Assembly: GCF_024721155.1 (NCBI RefSeq)
Contig: NZ_JAHVAP010000023.1
Span: 1 to 64,000, forward strand
Reading direction: 5' to 3'
Source: Mucilaginibacter phenanthrenivorans
Lineage (GTDB): Bacteria; Bacteroidota; Bacteroidia; Sphingobacteriales; Sphingobacteriaceae
DNA: 64,000 nt
The position numbers and the translations under genes were made by a program. Under the pieces are notes generated by a model. It ran no database searches and was not told the DNA's origin. It saw only the letters and a list, made by a program, of their open reading frames with translations. Every line of letters starts with the position of its first letter. Within the stretch, counting starts at the first letter, position 1. Positions 16,884 to 25,836 of this stretch are shown piece by piece.

Positions 16884-17590
16884 TAATGGTGATTATCGGT
16901 AAACTTATAACCTACCCCGCGGATAGAGTGAAAATAAACCGGGTTTTTAGGATCTGGTTCAAAATACTTACGAAAGGTTAGGATAAAGTTATCGATGGTA
17001 CGGGTTGACGGGTAAACGTCATAGTTCCATACGGTTTCAAGGATCTGCTCACGCGATACAGCGTCATTACGACGCTCAATCAGCAATTTAAGCAGCATGG
17101 TTTCTTTTTTAGTTAACGGGGTAATAGAATCATCACCATTAACCAGTTCAAACGAGTTGAAGTGAATAGTTTTGTCGCCTATTTTGTAGCTGTTAAACTC
17201 TTTAAGGTCGTCGCCTTTTAGGCCGCGCTTTACCAGGTTATTTACGCGCAGGATAAGTTCCTCCAGGTTAAAGGGTTTTGTCAGATAGTCATCCGCACCT
17301 TTCTTTAAACCTGCAATTTTGTCTTCATTTGTATTTTTGGCAGTAAGAAACATGATAGGCACCTCTGAGTTTTCAAGCCTGATAGTTTCAGCAACTACAA
17401 AACCATCAATTTCGGGCATCATAACATCCAGTATAACCAGGTTAAAACGCTCCTCCTTAAATATTTGTAAAGCCTTTTTACCGTTAGTAGCCGTAGATAC
17501 CTTATAGCCCTCAAGCTCAAGGTTAAGCTTAATGGCCTCAAGCAAGTGCTCTTCGTCCTCGGCTAACAGAATTCTTTTTTTATTTGGCAT
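16883..17590 (-). CDS. OmpR/PhoB-family response regulator
   Basis: The 235-residue protein has a receiver domain (acidic pocket EDEE at 11-14, phosphorylated Asp55 in LVILDVMMP, Lys105 in YLTKPF) and a C-terminal winged helix (about 135-232, with KKETMLLKLL and STRTIDNFILTFRKYF). It is encoded directly after its likely kinase, with a 41-base gap, and overlaps the TPR gene that follows. It resembles the RprY-like regulators of Bacteroidota; targets are unknown, though its place inside the heme cluster suggests a link to heme or redox. Confidence 0.92.
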   Translation of the reverse strand: MPNKKRILLAEDEEHLLEAIKLNLELEGYKVSTATNGKKALQIFKEERFNLVILDVMMPEIDGFVVAETIRLENSEVPIMFLTAKNTNEDKIAGLKKGADDYLTKPFNLEELILRVNNLVKRGLKGDDLKEFNSYKIGDKTIHFNSFELVNGDDSITPLTKKETMLLKLLIERRNDAVSREQILETVWNYDVYPSTRTIDNFILTFRKYFEPDPKNPVYFHSIRGVGYKFTDNHH

Positions 17591-17631
17591 GTGATTTTAA
17601 GTTATTAATACACTAATGTATTCGTGTCAAT

Positions 17632-18501
17632 CTATTCAAATACTACCTCAAATATACTACCAACCGGTCGGTTATCTCTCACTTTTATACTTGCCTGGTG
17701 CTTATCCAGCACTTCTTTTACAATAAAAAGACCCAAACCTGTTCCCTTGGTGTTTCGTGTCTCTTCACTGCCAACACGATAGAACCTGTCGAAAATACGA
17801 TTTTTTTCATGATCCGCTATTCCAATGCCATGATCGGCAACCTCAAGGAAGATCTTGTCCTGCTTTGAGAATAGCTTTACGGCGACAGTTTCGCAAGGGC
17901 CTGAATATTTTATGGCGTTCTCTATCAGGTTGGTAACTACCGACGTTAATGCAAATTTATCGCCTGTTATTTCAATTTTGGGCTCTATTTCTGCGTCGAT
18001 AATCTGCTGCGTTCCCTCGCATTTGGTGATCTGCAGGCGGTTTACAATGCTATCCACCAAAACAGATAAACTGAACTTATCCTTAGGAAAGGTGTATGAG
18101 TGGTTATCTATCTTCGAAGCCAGCAGCATGTTTTCCACCATATCGTCCAGCCTGTCGATATCATTAAGAGATTTGCCGATAAAGTTCAGGATCTGTTCCC
18201 TGCTAAGGTCTCTTTTCTGTATGGTTTGAAGCAGGATCTTGATAGATGCCAGCGGTGATTTTAACTCGTGTGTTACAGAAAGCAAAAAGTTCTTTTTTTG
18301 TTCCTGCAGTTTACGTTCACGTTTAATTGTCCTGTGCAGCGAATAAGCACCGGTAAAGAATACTACGATAAAAACAGAACCCTCGCCCATTATCATACCG
18401 ATATCGCTCGGCATGAGCTTTGCCAGCAAATAGCCCCACCAGACCAATTCAGCAAGTGCATAAATGATCAGGGCATAAAAAATTACGAATGATCTTCTCA
18501 T
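17632..18501 (-). CDS. Sensor histidine kinase
   Basis: The 289-residue kinase has two membrane helices (about 8-28 and 40-56) with only a very short loop outside, so it has no periplasmic sensor domain. HisKA carries His78 in SVTHELKSPLASI; the ATPase domain shows N box NLIENAIKYS, G1 DHGIGI, F box FDRFYR and G2 GTGLGLFIV. Signal sensing must be through the membrane helices or a partner such as the downstream TPR protein. It is first in the kinase, regulator, TPR block. Confidence 0.9.
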   Translation of the reverse strand: MRRSFVIFYALIIYALAELVWWGYLLAKLMPSDIGMIMGEGSVFIVVFFTGAYSLHRTIKRERKLQEQKKNFLLSVTHELKSPLASIKILLQTIQKRDLSREQILNFIGKSLNDIDRLDDMVENMLLASKIDNHSYTFPKDKFSLSVLVDSIVNRLQITKCEGTQQIIDAEIEPKIEITGDKFALTSVVTNLIENAIKYSGPCETVAVKLFSKQDKIFLEVADHGIGIADHEKNRIFDRFYRVGSEETRNTKGTGLGLFIVKEVLDKHQASIKVRDNRPVGSIFEVVFE

Positions 18502-18502
18502 A

Positions 18503-18584
18503 TCAGTTTGCAGTTATTAGTTTGCAGTTGGCAGTACTTCTTAAACAATTTGCAATTGCAAACTGCCTACTGTAAACCGCCAAC
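18503..18584. repeat. Word inverted repeat C (AGTTTGCAGTTGGC type)
   Basis: CAGTTTGCAG, TTAGTTTGCAG and TTGGCAGT fill the left arm; the right arm (from about 18545) reads back as AGTTGGCGG, TACAGTAGGCAG, TTTGCAATTGCA. The right arm abuts the hemL stop codon (18587-18585). Confidence 0.7.
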
Positions 18585-19955
18585 TTATTTTTCACGAAAT
18601 ACTACTTCAAGACTATCAAATATAGCACGTTTTGCCTTCTCCAGGTCTATTTTTGTATGGGCCGATGATATAAATCCAACCTCATATCCGCTTGGGCCCA
18701 AATAAACGCCCCGGTTAAGCAGTTCGCGGTGCAGCTTTTTGAATTTGTTCATGCTTGCAGCATCAATTTCATCTGCCCGGCGGATAGCCGCCTGGTCGGT
18801 AAAGGCAAACCAAAATATAGAGCCAATGGTAAATACCTTGAACTTGTAGTTACGCGCAGTAGCAAAGCGCTGAATGGCTTCGGTAAACTCCTCTGTTTTA
18901 TTGTTCAGGTCGCGATAAAAGCCCATGCGCAGTAATTCGCTTAACTGGGCAATTCCTGCAGCCATGGCAACCGGGTTGCCTGATAATGTGCCTGCCTGGT
19001 AAACACCACCATCGGGAGATACATTGCTCATGATCTCTGCCGATGCCCCGTAGCAGCCTACAGGCAAACCACCGCCAATGATCTTGCCGTAAGTAAGGAT
19101 ATCTGGTTTTATTTGATAATATCCAGCAGCTCCCTCAAAACCTAGCCTGAACCCGGAGATCACCTCGTCGAATATTAATAAAGCTCCATTTTTGGTACAA
19201 ACTTCGCGCAGGTATTGTAAAAATTCCTTTTCCTGTAAAAGCAGTCCGTTGTTAGCGGGAACAGGCTCTATGATGATAGCAGCTATCTGGTCCTTAAATT
19301 CTTCAAAAGCCTTTTCAATAGCGGGCTTATCGTTCAACGCAACTACAATGGTTTCGTCGGCAAAGGCTTTTGGTACACCGGCAGATGAGGTCTCACCAAA
19401 AGTTACCAGGCCCGAACCTGCCTTAACCAGTAATGAATCAGTATGACCATGGTAGCAGCCCTCAAACTTCAGGATCTTATCACGTTTGGTATAACCACGG
19501 GCCAAACGGATAGCCGACATTACGGCCTCGGTGCCCGAACTTACAAAACGCAGCTTTTCAATAAATTTATTGTTCTTTACGATCAGCTCTGCCAACTCAT
19601 TTTCCAAAGCGGTAGGCGCACCGAACGACATGCCGTTCTGCATCACCTCTATCACCTTTTCCCTAACCTTTGCATTATTATGACCGAGGATCAAAGGTCC
19701 CCATGAACAGCAAAAATCAATAAACTGATTATCGTCAGCGTCCCACAGGTAACAGCCATCCCCCTTTTTTATAAACAGCGGCGTGCCATAAACCGATTTA
19801 AACGCCCTTACCGGCGAGTTAACCCCACCCGGGAAATATGTCTTCGCCTTCGCAAATAACTCCGCAGATTTTTCACGGCTGATGTCAGGCTTACTTGTAG
19901 TGCCCGCCGTCTCATTTCCTTCTGACGTAAATTTCTTTTTTATTGAATCAAACAT
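18585..19955 (-). CDS. hemL: Glutamate-1-semialdehyde 2,1-aminomutase
   Basis: The 456-residue PLP enzyme shows FPGGVNSPVRAF (41-52), the SSGTEAVMSAIRLAR phosphate-binding segment (139-153) and the PLP-binding Lys291 in LTYGKIIGGGLPVG. It turns glutamate-1-semialdehyde into 5-aminolevulinate, the second step of the C5 route that begins with HemA in the same cluster. The protein has an N-terminal extension of about 25 residues (MFDSIKKKFTSEGNE...) before the usual start region; no nearer ATG, GTG or TTG start is evident, so I kept this start. Confidence 0.95.
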   Translation of the reverse strand: MFDSIKKKFTSEGNETAGTTSKPDISREKSAELFAKAKTYFPGGVNSPVRAFKSVYGTPLFIKKGDGCYLWDADDNQFIDFCCSWGPLILGHNNAKVREKVIEVMQNGMSFGAPTALENELAELIVKNNKFIEKLRFVSSGTEAVMSAIRLARGYTKRDKILKFEGCYHGHTDSLLVKAGSGLVTFGETSSAGVPKAFADETIVVALNDKPAIEKAFEEFKDQIAAIIIEPVPANNGLLLQEKEFLQYLREVCTKNGALLIFDEVISGFRLGFEGAAGYYQIKPDILTYGKIIGGGLPVGCYGASAEIMSNVSPDGGVYQAGTLSGNPVAMAAGIAQLSELLRMGFYRDLNNKTEEFTEAIQRFATARNYKFKVFTIGSIFWFAFTDQAAIRRADEIDAASMNKFKKLHRELLNRGVYLGPSGYEVGFISSAHTKIDLEKAKRAIFDSLEVVFREK

Positions 19956-19956
19956 A

Positions 19957-20073
19957 TAGCCCCCTCTAAATCTCCCCCTAAAGGGAGGAGACTTTTTGTT
20001 TTTCGCGTAACTTACACGCTTTTAATTATTTTATTTCACATTGCATTCCTGTCCCCCTTTAGGGGCTAGGGGC
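19957..20073. repeat. Paired CCCCCTAAAGGGGG element between hemB and hemL
   Basis: The left arm (19957-19989) contains CCCCCTAAAGGGAGG; the right arm (20045-20073) contains TCCCCCTTTAGGGG then CTAGGGGC and starts two bases from the hemB stop codon. Same architecture as 15068-15190 and 34790-34879. Confidence 0.68.
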
Positions 20074-20075
20074 AA

Positions 20076-21047
20076 CTACAACCACTTATTCTCCAAAACC
20101 TCTTTAGCATGATACGTTAATATCGCGCTTGCACCTGCACGCCTGATGCTGGTGAGCACCTCGGTAATGGCACGCTGCTCATTCAGCCAGCCTTTTTGTA
20201 TAGCTGCCTTTATCATGGCATATTCGCCGCTCACATTATACGCTGCAACGGGCAGTTCAGTATTGTCCTTTATTAATTTAATTATATCCAGATAGGGCAG
20301 GGCAGGTTTCACCATTAAAAAGTCTGCTCCCTCCAGTTCATCCAGGTTAGCTTCTATTAAAGCTTCCCGCTGATTGGCAGGGTTCATCTGGTATGTCTTC
20401 TTATCACCAAATTTAGGCGCCGAGTTCAATGCATCCCTGAAAGGTCCGTAAAACGCACTCGCATATTTTGCAGAGTACGACATGATAGACACATTGGTGA
20501 ATTTGTTATCATCCAACACCTTGCGAATGTAACCCACACGACCGTCCATCATATCACTTGGGGCAATAATGTCTGCTCCGCATTGTGCATGTGCGAGCGC
20601 CATTTTACCAAGCACCTCCAGCGTTTCGTCATTCAGGATCTCGCCGTTTTCAACAATGCCGTCGTGGCCATCACTGCTGTATGGGTCCATTGCAACGTCA
20701 GTAATTACGCAAGCTTCCGGAAAATTCTTTTTTACCTCGCGGATAGACCGCAGGTATAAGCTCTGCTCACGGTGACTTTCAGTTGCGTATTTATCTTTAA
20801 GCGATTCGTCGATATTTGGGAAAAGATCAAAGGAATTTAAGCCGAGCTTTAAACAGCTTTCAATCTCCCGCAGCAAATTATCGATGGAATAACGAAAGAT
20901 GCCCGGCATGGAAGCTACTTCGCTCTTTTGGGCATTACCCTCTATTATAAACAGCGGGAATATTAGGTTAGCGGCACTTACATGCGTTTCCTGCACCATC
21001 TGGCGGATAACTTCGCTCTTTCTGTTTCTTCTCGGTCTTTGTAACAT
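20076..21047 (-). CDS. hemB: Delta-aminolevulinic acid dehydratase (porphobilinogen synthase)
   Basis: The 323-residue enzyme joins two 5-aminolevulinate molecules into porphobilinogen. The two active-site lysines are Lys194 in YSAKYASAFYGPFRDA and Lys247 in LMVKPALPYLD. The metal loop reads DVAMDPYSSDGHDG (117-130), with Asp and Ala in place of the cysteines of zinc enzymes, so it belongs to the zinc-independent, Mg-type dehydratases. It lies between hemCD and hemL in the minus-strand heme cluster. Confidence 0.96.
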   Translation of the reverse strand: MLQRPRRNRKSEVIRQMVQETHVSAANLIFPLFIIEGNAQKSEVASMPGIFRYSIDNLLREIESCLKLGLNSFDLFPNIDESLKDKYATESHREQSLYLRSIREVKKNFPEACVITDVAMDPYSSDGHDGIVENGEILNDETLEVLGKMALAHAQCGADIIAPSDMMDGRVGYIRKVLDDNKFTNVSIMSYSAKYASAFYGPFRDALNSAPKFGDKKTYQMNPANQREALIEANLDELEGADFLMVKPALPYLDIIKLIKDNTELPVAAYNVSGEYAMIKAAIQKGWLNEQRAITEVLTSIRRAGASAILTYHAKEVLENKWL

Positions 21048-21050
21048 CTT

Positions 21051-21141
21051 TTAGTTCATGGTTAATAGTTCATGGTTCATAGCCGAATGTTGGTAGCAGG
21101 TAGTTCTTTTTCTATGAACTATGAACCATCAACTATGAACT
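21051..21141. repeat. Word inverted repeat D (AGTTCATGGTTCATAG type)
   Basis: The left arm reads AGTTCATGGTTAATAGTTCA then TGGTTCATAG; the right arm (21111-21141) is its near-exact reverse complement with the words in changed order. It lies five bases from the hemCD stop codon (21149-21147). Confidence 0.75.
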
Positions 21142-21146
21142 CCCCC

Positions 21147-22751
21147 TCAACATCGGTGGCTTAAACAAATTGTACCAAACACTGCTTCTGCCAGCCCGGT
21201 TTCGTCGGGCGAGTAGGGCAGGGTATATTTTACGCCCATTTCATCCAGCTTCCTGCCGGTTGACAGGCCTATTGCTATAACCTTTTGATCAGGGTCGAGC
21301 AGGTTATCTACAAAATAAGCCTCTACGTTCGATGGACTGGTAAACACTATGATCTCCGCACCTGTTTGCTGTACATCGTCTTCCAGTATGGTTTCATAAA
21401 CTGTAAGGTCGATGATCTTTGTATCCGGCGATAAGGCCTGCTGAATGCTGCGCATTGAATTTTCGGCAGAGGGGAACACTACGGTTTGGCCTTTTGCCAG
21501 TTCTGCAAACTCCGCTGCCACTTCGGCCGAATCGATACCATCGCCGGTGTAGTCAACAAAGAAGCCTTTACGGCGCAGCATATCTTCCGATCCGCTTCCC
21601 ATTACGCCAAACTTTACTTTTTTAGGCAACAAGGGATCAAGCTGGAAGAAATATTCAACTGCATTTTTACTGCTGAAGAAGATCCAGTCTACATTTTTCA
21701 AGATGTAATTATCGAGCTTGGTTATTACAGCTACCGTGCGGATAAGCGAACGCGCCTCCACCTCAATATCGTGTTTCTCCAAAGCCTTGCGGAAATAGCT
21801 ATTTGCCGATAGCTCCCTTGAGATAAATACCTTCATTGGGAACTTACGGTCGGGGCTAAAAAACAAGGCCACTTTTTGAGCAAGGCCCTCGGTAGTTGGT
21901 GCTGTTAAAAATAAGCGGTCGGGGAATTCGTCGCCCTCATCGGCTTTGGAAGTGAATACCTGGTAAACGCCATCTTCCTTGCGGCAATAACAGCCCAGGG
22001 GCAAATGGCAGCCTCCGCCAAATAATTTCAACAGGGTACGTTCAACAGACAGTTCCTCCGCAACGTTTGGATGGTGTAGTGCCTGTAAGGCGTCAAACAG
22101 TTCCTTATCATTTTCCCTTATCTGGATAGCCAGAGCGCCCTGCGCGGGTGCAGGCACCAGTTCGGTTGGGGTTAATTCTTCTACGTGAAATTCGCTCAGA
22201 TCCAAACCAAGGCGGGTAACTCCGGCCTTTGCCAGCATAATGGCATCATAGTTTTCACTGCGTAATTTGCCTACACGGGTGGGGACATTGCCTCTCAGAT
22301 CCTGGATCTCCAGGTCGGGGCGGTAGGCCAGTAACTGTGCCTTGCGCCGATTGGATGAAGTGCCAACAATACCGCCATATTTAACCGACAGCTTTTGGTG
22401 AACATCAACACAGTCTTTCAATATCAACAGCAGTTCCGAAGGGTCTTCCCGTTCGGAAACTGCTGCTATAATTAGTCCCGGTGGATTTTCTGTAGGAAGA
22501 TCCTTGTGCGAATGCACAGCAAGATCTATAGTGCCTGCCAATAACTCCTCTTCCAGCTCTTTGGTGAAAAAGCCTTTGCCTTCCAGCTTATCAAAGCTGA
22601 GGTTCAGGATGCGGTCGCCCTGCGTTTTGATGATCTTTAATTCAACATCAATGTTAAGTGCAGCAAGGCTATCTTTTACAAAGTGTGCCTGCCAAAGCGC
22701 CAGTTCACTGCCGCGGGTTCCTATAATTAGTTTTCTGTCCAAAGGGCTCAA
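21147..22751 (-). CDS. hemC: Porphobilinogen deaminase / uroporphyrinogen-III synthase fusion
   Basis: The 534-residue protein is a two-domain fusion. Residues 1-285 are hydroxymethylbilane synthase: GTRGSELALWQ (11-21), HSHKDLPT (80-87), GNVPTRVGKL and Cys248 in FGGGCHLPLGCY, which anchors the dipyrromethane cofactor. After a short linker with FSPDRKFPMKVFISREL, residues 290-534 form a HemD domain (uroporphyrinogen-III synthase) with IFFSSKNAVEYF and IIVFTSPSNVEAYF. It thus makes hydroxymethylbilane and closes the ring to uroporphyrinogen III. HemD is poorly conserved, so the second half rests on the SSKNAV and TSPSNVEAY patterns, length and context. Confidence 0.92.
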   Translation of the reverse strand: MSPLDRKLIIGTRGSELALWQAHFVKDSLAALNIDVELKIIKTQGDRILNLSFDKLEGKGFFTKELEEELLAGTIDLAVHSHKDLPTENPPGLIIAAVSEREDPSELLLILKDCVDVHQKLSVKYGGIVGTSSNRRKAQLLAYRPDLEIQDLRGNVPTRVGKLRSENYDAIMLAKAGVTRLGLDLSEFHVEELTPTELVPAPAQGALAIQIRENDKELFDALQALHHPNVAEELSVERTLLKLFGGGCHLPLGCYCRKEDGVYQVFTSKADEGDEFPDRLFLTAPTTEGLAQKVALFFSPDRKFPMKVFISRELSANSYFRKALEKHDIEVEARSLIRTVAVITKLDNYILKNVDWIFFSSKNAVEYFFQLDPLLPKKVKFGVMGSGSEDMLRRKGFFVDYTGDGIDSAEVAAEFAELAKGQTVVFPSAENSMRSIQQALSPDTKIIDLTVYETILEDDVQQTGAEIIVFTSPSNVEAYFVDNLLDPDQKVIAIGLSTGRKLDEMGVKYTLPYSPDETGLAEAVFGTICLSHRC

Positions 22752-22835
22752 TTATTAGCAATGGCAAATTTAACTTTTTAAAGGGATGTTTGAAGGAATA
22801 ATTAATAGTATGAAAATGAGGTGACGGTGGGATGG

Positions 22836-23669
22836 TTAATTCAAATTGTGTTTTGATTCCCACCGTCCCCGATATACCCGCATTAGCTTTTCCAAATCAT
22901 TCTTATTGGTGTCCAGATTATCAATCAATAACCTTTCGCTGCCTCCGGGATAATCATAGGTGAGATAATAATTTGAATTCTTACCAGTGCTTTCCCACTT
23001 TACTTCCTCATTAGCTAGCCGATTCCAGGAATAAAACGAGGTGGAACTGGTTTGGATCCCTTTATCGTTTAACATTATTTGCGGCTTTTTGTTGGTGTAT
23101 ATCCTATAGTCAATATATAAAAAAGTCAAAGCTGCCAGGCAAAGTACAGCACCTCCTATTTTAGTCTCCGTAGCAATGATAAAATAGATTCCCAATCCAA
23201 GACAGCCAGATAACAGGATCATCTCCGGAAGACTTTTCTTTTTAGAATAATAAACTCTTGTTTCTACGGGTATTGAATAATCATCAGCAAAAACATCCTT
23301 AACGTTGAATTTAAGTTGGATCAGATTCAGTTTTTCTTTATCGGCAGTTGTTCTTATCTCTGTTTTTTCAAAGATGCTTCCATCCTTCCAAATCAGTTTT
23401 TCTTTAATAGCCCGTTGTTTCAATTCATGTACGTTCCTAACGTTCTCAAACGCCCAGATCCGCCATCTGGTGATCATAAAACTCCAGTAAACCCATGTAA
23501 TTATAAAGCCGGTTAAAAAGCCTACAGCAATAGTCCATCCTGGCAACTCCAGATATACCATTAAAAAAAAGCTGGCGATAACTGTAAGCAATTGTATAGC
23601 AGCAATGGGATAGTTTATTGTTTTTTTGCCCCTGGCAAGCGCTTCGTCTACTGTTACTGTTTCGTACAT
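22836..23669 (-). CDS. Uncharacterised membrane protein
   Basis: The 277-residue protein has a helix pair at about 20-66, a soluble stretch (about 75-150) and a second helix pair (about 151-190), with a cytoplasmic C-terminal domain ending YRGRWESKHNLN. I recognise no family. It sits between hemCD and hemA on the same strand but 84 bases from hemCD and about 300 from hemA, so its link to heme synthesis is only positional. Confidence 0.6.
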   Translation of the reverse strand: MYETVTVDEALARGKKTINYPIAAIQLLTVIASFFLMVYLELPGWTIAVGFLTGFIITWVYWSFMITRWRIWAFENVRNVHELKQRAIKEKLIWKDGSIFEKTEIRTTADKEKLNLIQLKFNVKDVFADDYSIPVETRVYYSKKKSLPEMILLSGCLGLGIYFIIATETKIGGAVLCLAALTFLYIDYRIYTNKKPQIMLNDKGIQTSSTSFYSWNRLANEEVKWESTGKNSNYYLTYDYPGGSERLLIDNLDTNKNDLEKLMRVYRGRWESKHNLN

Positions 23670-23721
23670 TTTGTGATAAGATATCAGCTAATTTATTAAA
23701 ATTTATAAAAGAACATAAATT

Positions 23722-23837
23722 GTCTGAACCTTGATTCACTTGATTAAGGGATTAAGGGATTTGGGGATGCTTATCAGGTTAGGTTGATTCCTGCTTCAAT
23801 CATGATTATCCTTAAATCCTACAAATCATGGTTCAAA
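23722..23837. repeat. Word inverted repeat M (GATTAAGGGATT type)
   Basis: The left arm CTGAACCTTGATTCACTTGA continues with GATTAAGGGATTAAGGGATT; the right arm (23798-23837) reads back as GAACCATGATTTGTAGGATT then TAAGGATAATC. Imperfect pairing, same design as the other word repeats. Confidence 0.55.
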
Positions 23838-23839
23838 AA

Positions 23840-23932
23840 CGCGTTAAGGATGGAAGTGGATACCGGCCCGTGATTAAGGCCTGCAGGCGTATGAACGGAC
23901 AGCCCGGGCCGCAGGCAACGCCATAATTTGTA
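23840..23932. ncRNA. GC-rich structured intergenic island, RNA candidate
   Basis: In an AT-rich gap this 93-base island can fold into nested stems: GCGTT (23841-23845) with AACGC (23927-23931), and CGGCCCG (23864-23870) with CGGGCCG (23905-23911). It encodes no clear protein. It could be a small RNA, a 3'-end element of hemA (it is downstream of the hemA stop at 23968) or an extragenic repeat. No function is claimed. Confidence 0.3.
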
Positions 23933-23967
23933 ATTGACGGATATTAGAAAAGGAGTAAATTCAGCTC

Positions 23968-25194
23968 TTAATTATTATTGATCAATATATCCTTCGCCAT
24001 GATCATGGGTACGCTGATATATTTCTTCTCCATATAATTGATCACCTTTTCAAGTATTTCGCGGCTTTGCTGGTCCATGCCTTGTACTTCGTCGGCAAAA
24101 ACGGTGTTAATGGCCATATTGCGGATCTCCTTTATTTTTTCAGGAACCTGGCGCATGGCAAGCTCTATACGGCGTTGTTTAAGCTCAACCATAAACTCCT
24201 CAATGTTTTGATTAATAATCGCCTCGGCCTGGGTAAGCTCTTCGTAGCGTTCCTGCAGGTTTTTTTTGGCGACTTCATTCAATGAATGCACCTCGATAAA
24301 ATTTACCGGGTATTGGGTAAGCACATCCGGATGTGTATCATTAGGAACAGCCAGGTCGACAATGGTTTTTCGGGTGGTGTCGCCATTTAATAAACCTGCG
24401 TAGATCTCAGGGGTAATAATTGGCTCCGTTGCCGATGTACAGGTAATAATGGCATCAAAGCCCTTATTATAAGTTTTTAATGCTTCCAGGTTAAATGCTT
24501 CGCCGCCAAGATCGGCAGCCAGCTGGGTTGCGTTTGCAACAGTGCGGTTAAAAACGGCAAAGTTGGAGAACTTATGTTTTTGAAGATATTTTGAAATATT
24601 GCGGTTGGTTTCGCCGGCGCCGATGATCAGGATACGGGCGTTGGTGCAAAGCTTTAAGTCGCGTAGCTTGCGGTAAGCTAATGACACAACCGAAATAGGA
24701 TTTTTTGAAATATTGGTATTGGTGTAAACCTCCTTGGCGGTTTTAACTATGCAGTTCATGAACATGCGCAGTCCGTCGCCGGTAAGGCCTGCTTCCCTGC
24801 AGTTTTCGTAAGCTTTGCGTAATTGCGAAAGGATCTCCTTTTCGCCAACTATCAAACTTTCTAATGAGCAGGAGGTCCGCAGCAAATGCTCCAGTGCTTC
24901 GCGGTCTTCATAAATTAAAGCTGAATCTAAAAAGGTACCGGTGGACACAGGACAAAGGCCCATATCAATGGCATCCATAAACTGGGTGGCGAATGCCTTA
25001 TCAACAGCATGGGATGTAAGCATAACAAACTCAACCCGGTTACAGGTGGCAAGGTAAAAGATCTCGTTAATGCCGAATTGTGTTTTTACCCTATGCAGCT
25101 TATCTGTTAGATTCTCCTGGCAAATCACCAATTTTCCCAACTCCTTCAGCTCAATCTGTTTATGCGTAAAAGCGATTACCTTTAGATACTTCAA
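23968..25194 (-). CDS. hemA: Glutamyl-tRNA reductase
   Basis: This enzyme reduces glutamyl-tRNA to glutamate-1-semialdehyde, the entry to tetrapyrroles. Visible are FYLATCNRVEF with the catalytic Cys, the SLIVGEKEILSQLRKAY signature, the NADPH fold ILIIGAGETNRNIS and a C-terminal dimerisation helix. The conserved N-terminus is KYLKVIAFTHKQ, so I place the start at a TTG codon (25194), giving 408 residues. An ATG at 25251 would add 19 residues (MTLHLINPVIFVG...) not expected in this family, but it cannot be excluded. It is first in the heme cluster and divergent from the DoxX-like gene. Confidence 0.93.
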   Translation of the reverse strand: MKYLKVIAFTHKQIELKELGKLVICQENLTDKLHRVKTQFGINEIFYLATCNRVEFVMLTSHAVDKAFATQFMDAIDMGLCPVSTGTFLDSALIYEDREALEHLLRTSCSLESLIVGEKEILSQLRKAYENCREAGLTGDGLRMFMNCIVKTAKEVYTNTNISKNPISVVSLAYRKLRDLKLCTNARILIIGAGETNRNISKYLQKHKFSNFAVFNRTVANATQLAADLGGEAFNLEALKTYNKGFDAIITCTSATEPIITPEIYAGLLNGDTTRKTIVDLAVPNDTHPDVLTQYPVNFIEVHSLNEVAKKNLQERYEELTQAEAIINQNIEEFMVELKQRRIELAMRQVPEKIKEIRNMAINTVFADEVQGMDQQSREILEKVINYMEKKYISVPMIMAKDILINNN

Positions 25195-25345
25195 AGCTAT
25201 TTTAAAATTTGACCCGACAAAAATAACAGGATTAATAAGATGCAGTGTCAACCCTTTGTCATACAGGTGTATTTAGAATGTTTATAAATAACGGGTGTAT
25301 TTTTAACAATTAAATCGATTTTACCTATAAAAACGTACATAAATC

Positions 25346-25738
25346 ATGAAATTATTAAAAAAAGTGAGCCTCGTCATTTTAGTTATTGGCTATTTGATAG
25401 CGGGCGCCAACCATTTCCGTGCACCGGAGAGTTACTTCCGCATCATTCCGGCATATATTCCGCTGCCAAAACTTATGAATTTATTAGCTGGTTTTTTTGA
25501 AATATTATTTGGTTTGATGATGATATTTAAAACAACCAGATTTTGGGCCGCCTGGGGTATTATTTTAATGCTGATTGCCTTTGTTCCGGTACATATCGAT
25601 ATGGTTTTGCACGCGCCGTTTCAGCTGGGAAGTTTGTATGTAACACCGCTAATTGCATGGATCAGGCTGGTGGTTTTGCAGCCTTTGCTGATATTGTGGG
25701 CGTGGTGGTATGCGAACAAGGCAACGGCGGGTATTTAA
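25346..25738 (+). CDS. DoxX-like small membrane protein
   Basis: The 130-residue protein has four predicted membrane helices (about 7-20, 45-62, 68-88, 100-125) and the DoxX-type opening ILVIGYLIAGANHF. Function is unknown in most members; some take part in redox or thiosulfate metabolism. It is divergent from hemA. Confidence 0.72.
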   Translation: MKLLKKVSLVILVIGYLIAGANHFRAPESYFRIIPAYIPLPKLMNLLAGFFEILFGLMMIFKTTRFWAAWGIILMLIAFVPVHIDMVLHAPFQLGSLYVTPLIAWIRLVVLQPLLILWAWWYANKATAGI

Positions 25739-25836
25739 CAAGTGACCGTTAAAGTTTACCGGAGTTTTTAAGCTATAATTGTGAAAGCATTTGTAACAGG
25801 CCATTAAGGGAAGATTCCTCTTTAATTACCGGGAAT

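Noticed and set aside
25192..25225. TTTG-N18-TAGCTTTG promoter match over the hemA start
   Set aside because: It fits the Bacteroidota consensus but overlaps the start codon itself; a transcript from it would lack the start, so it is probably coincidence.
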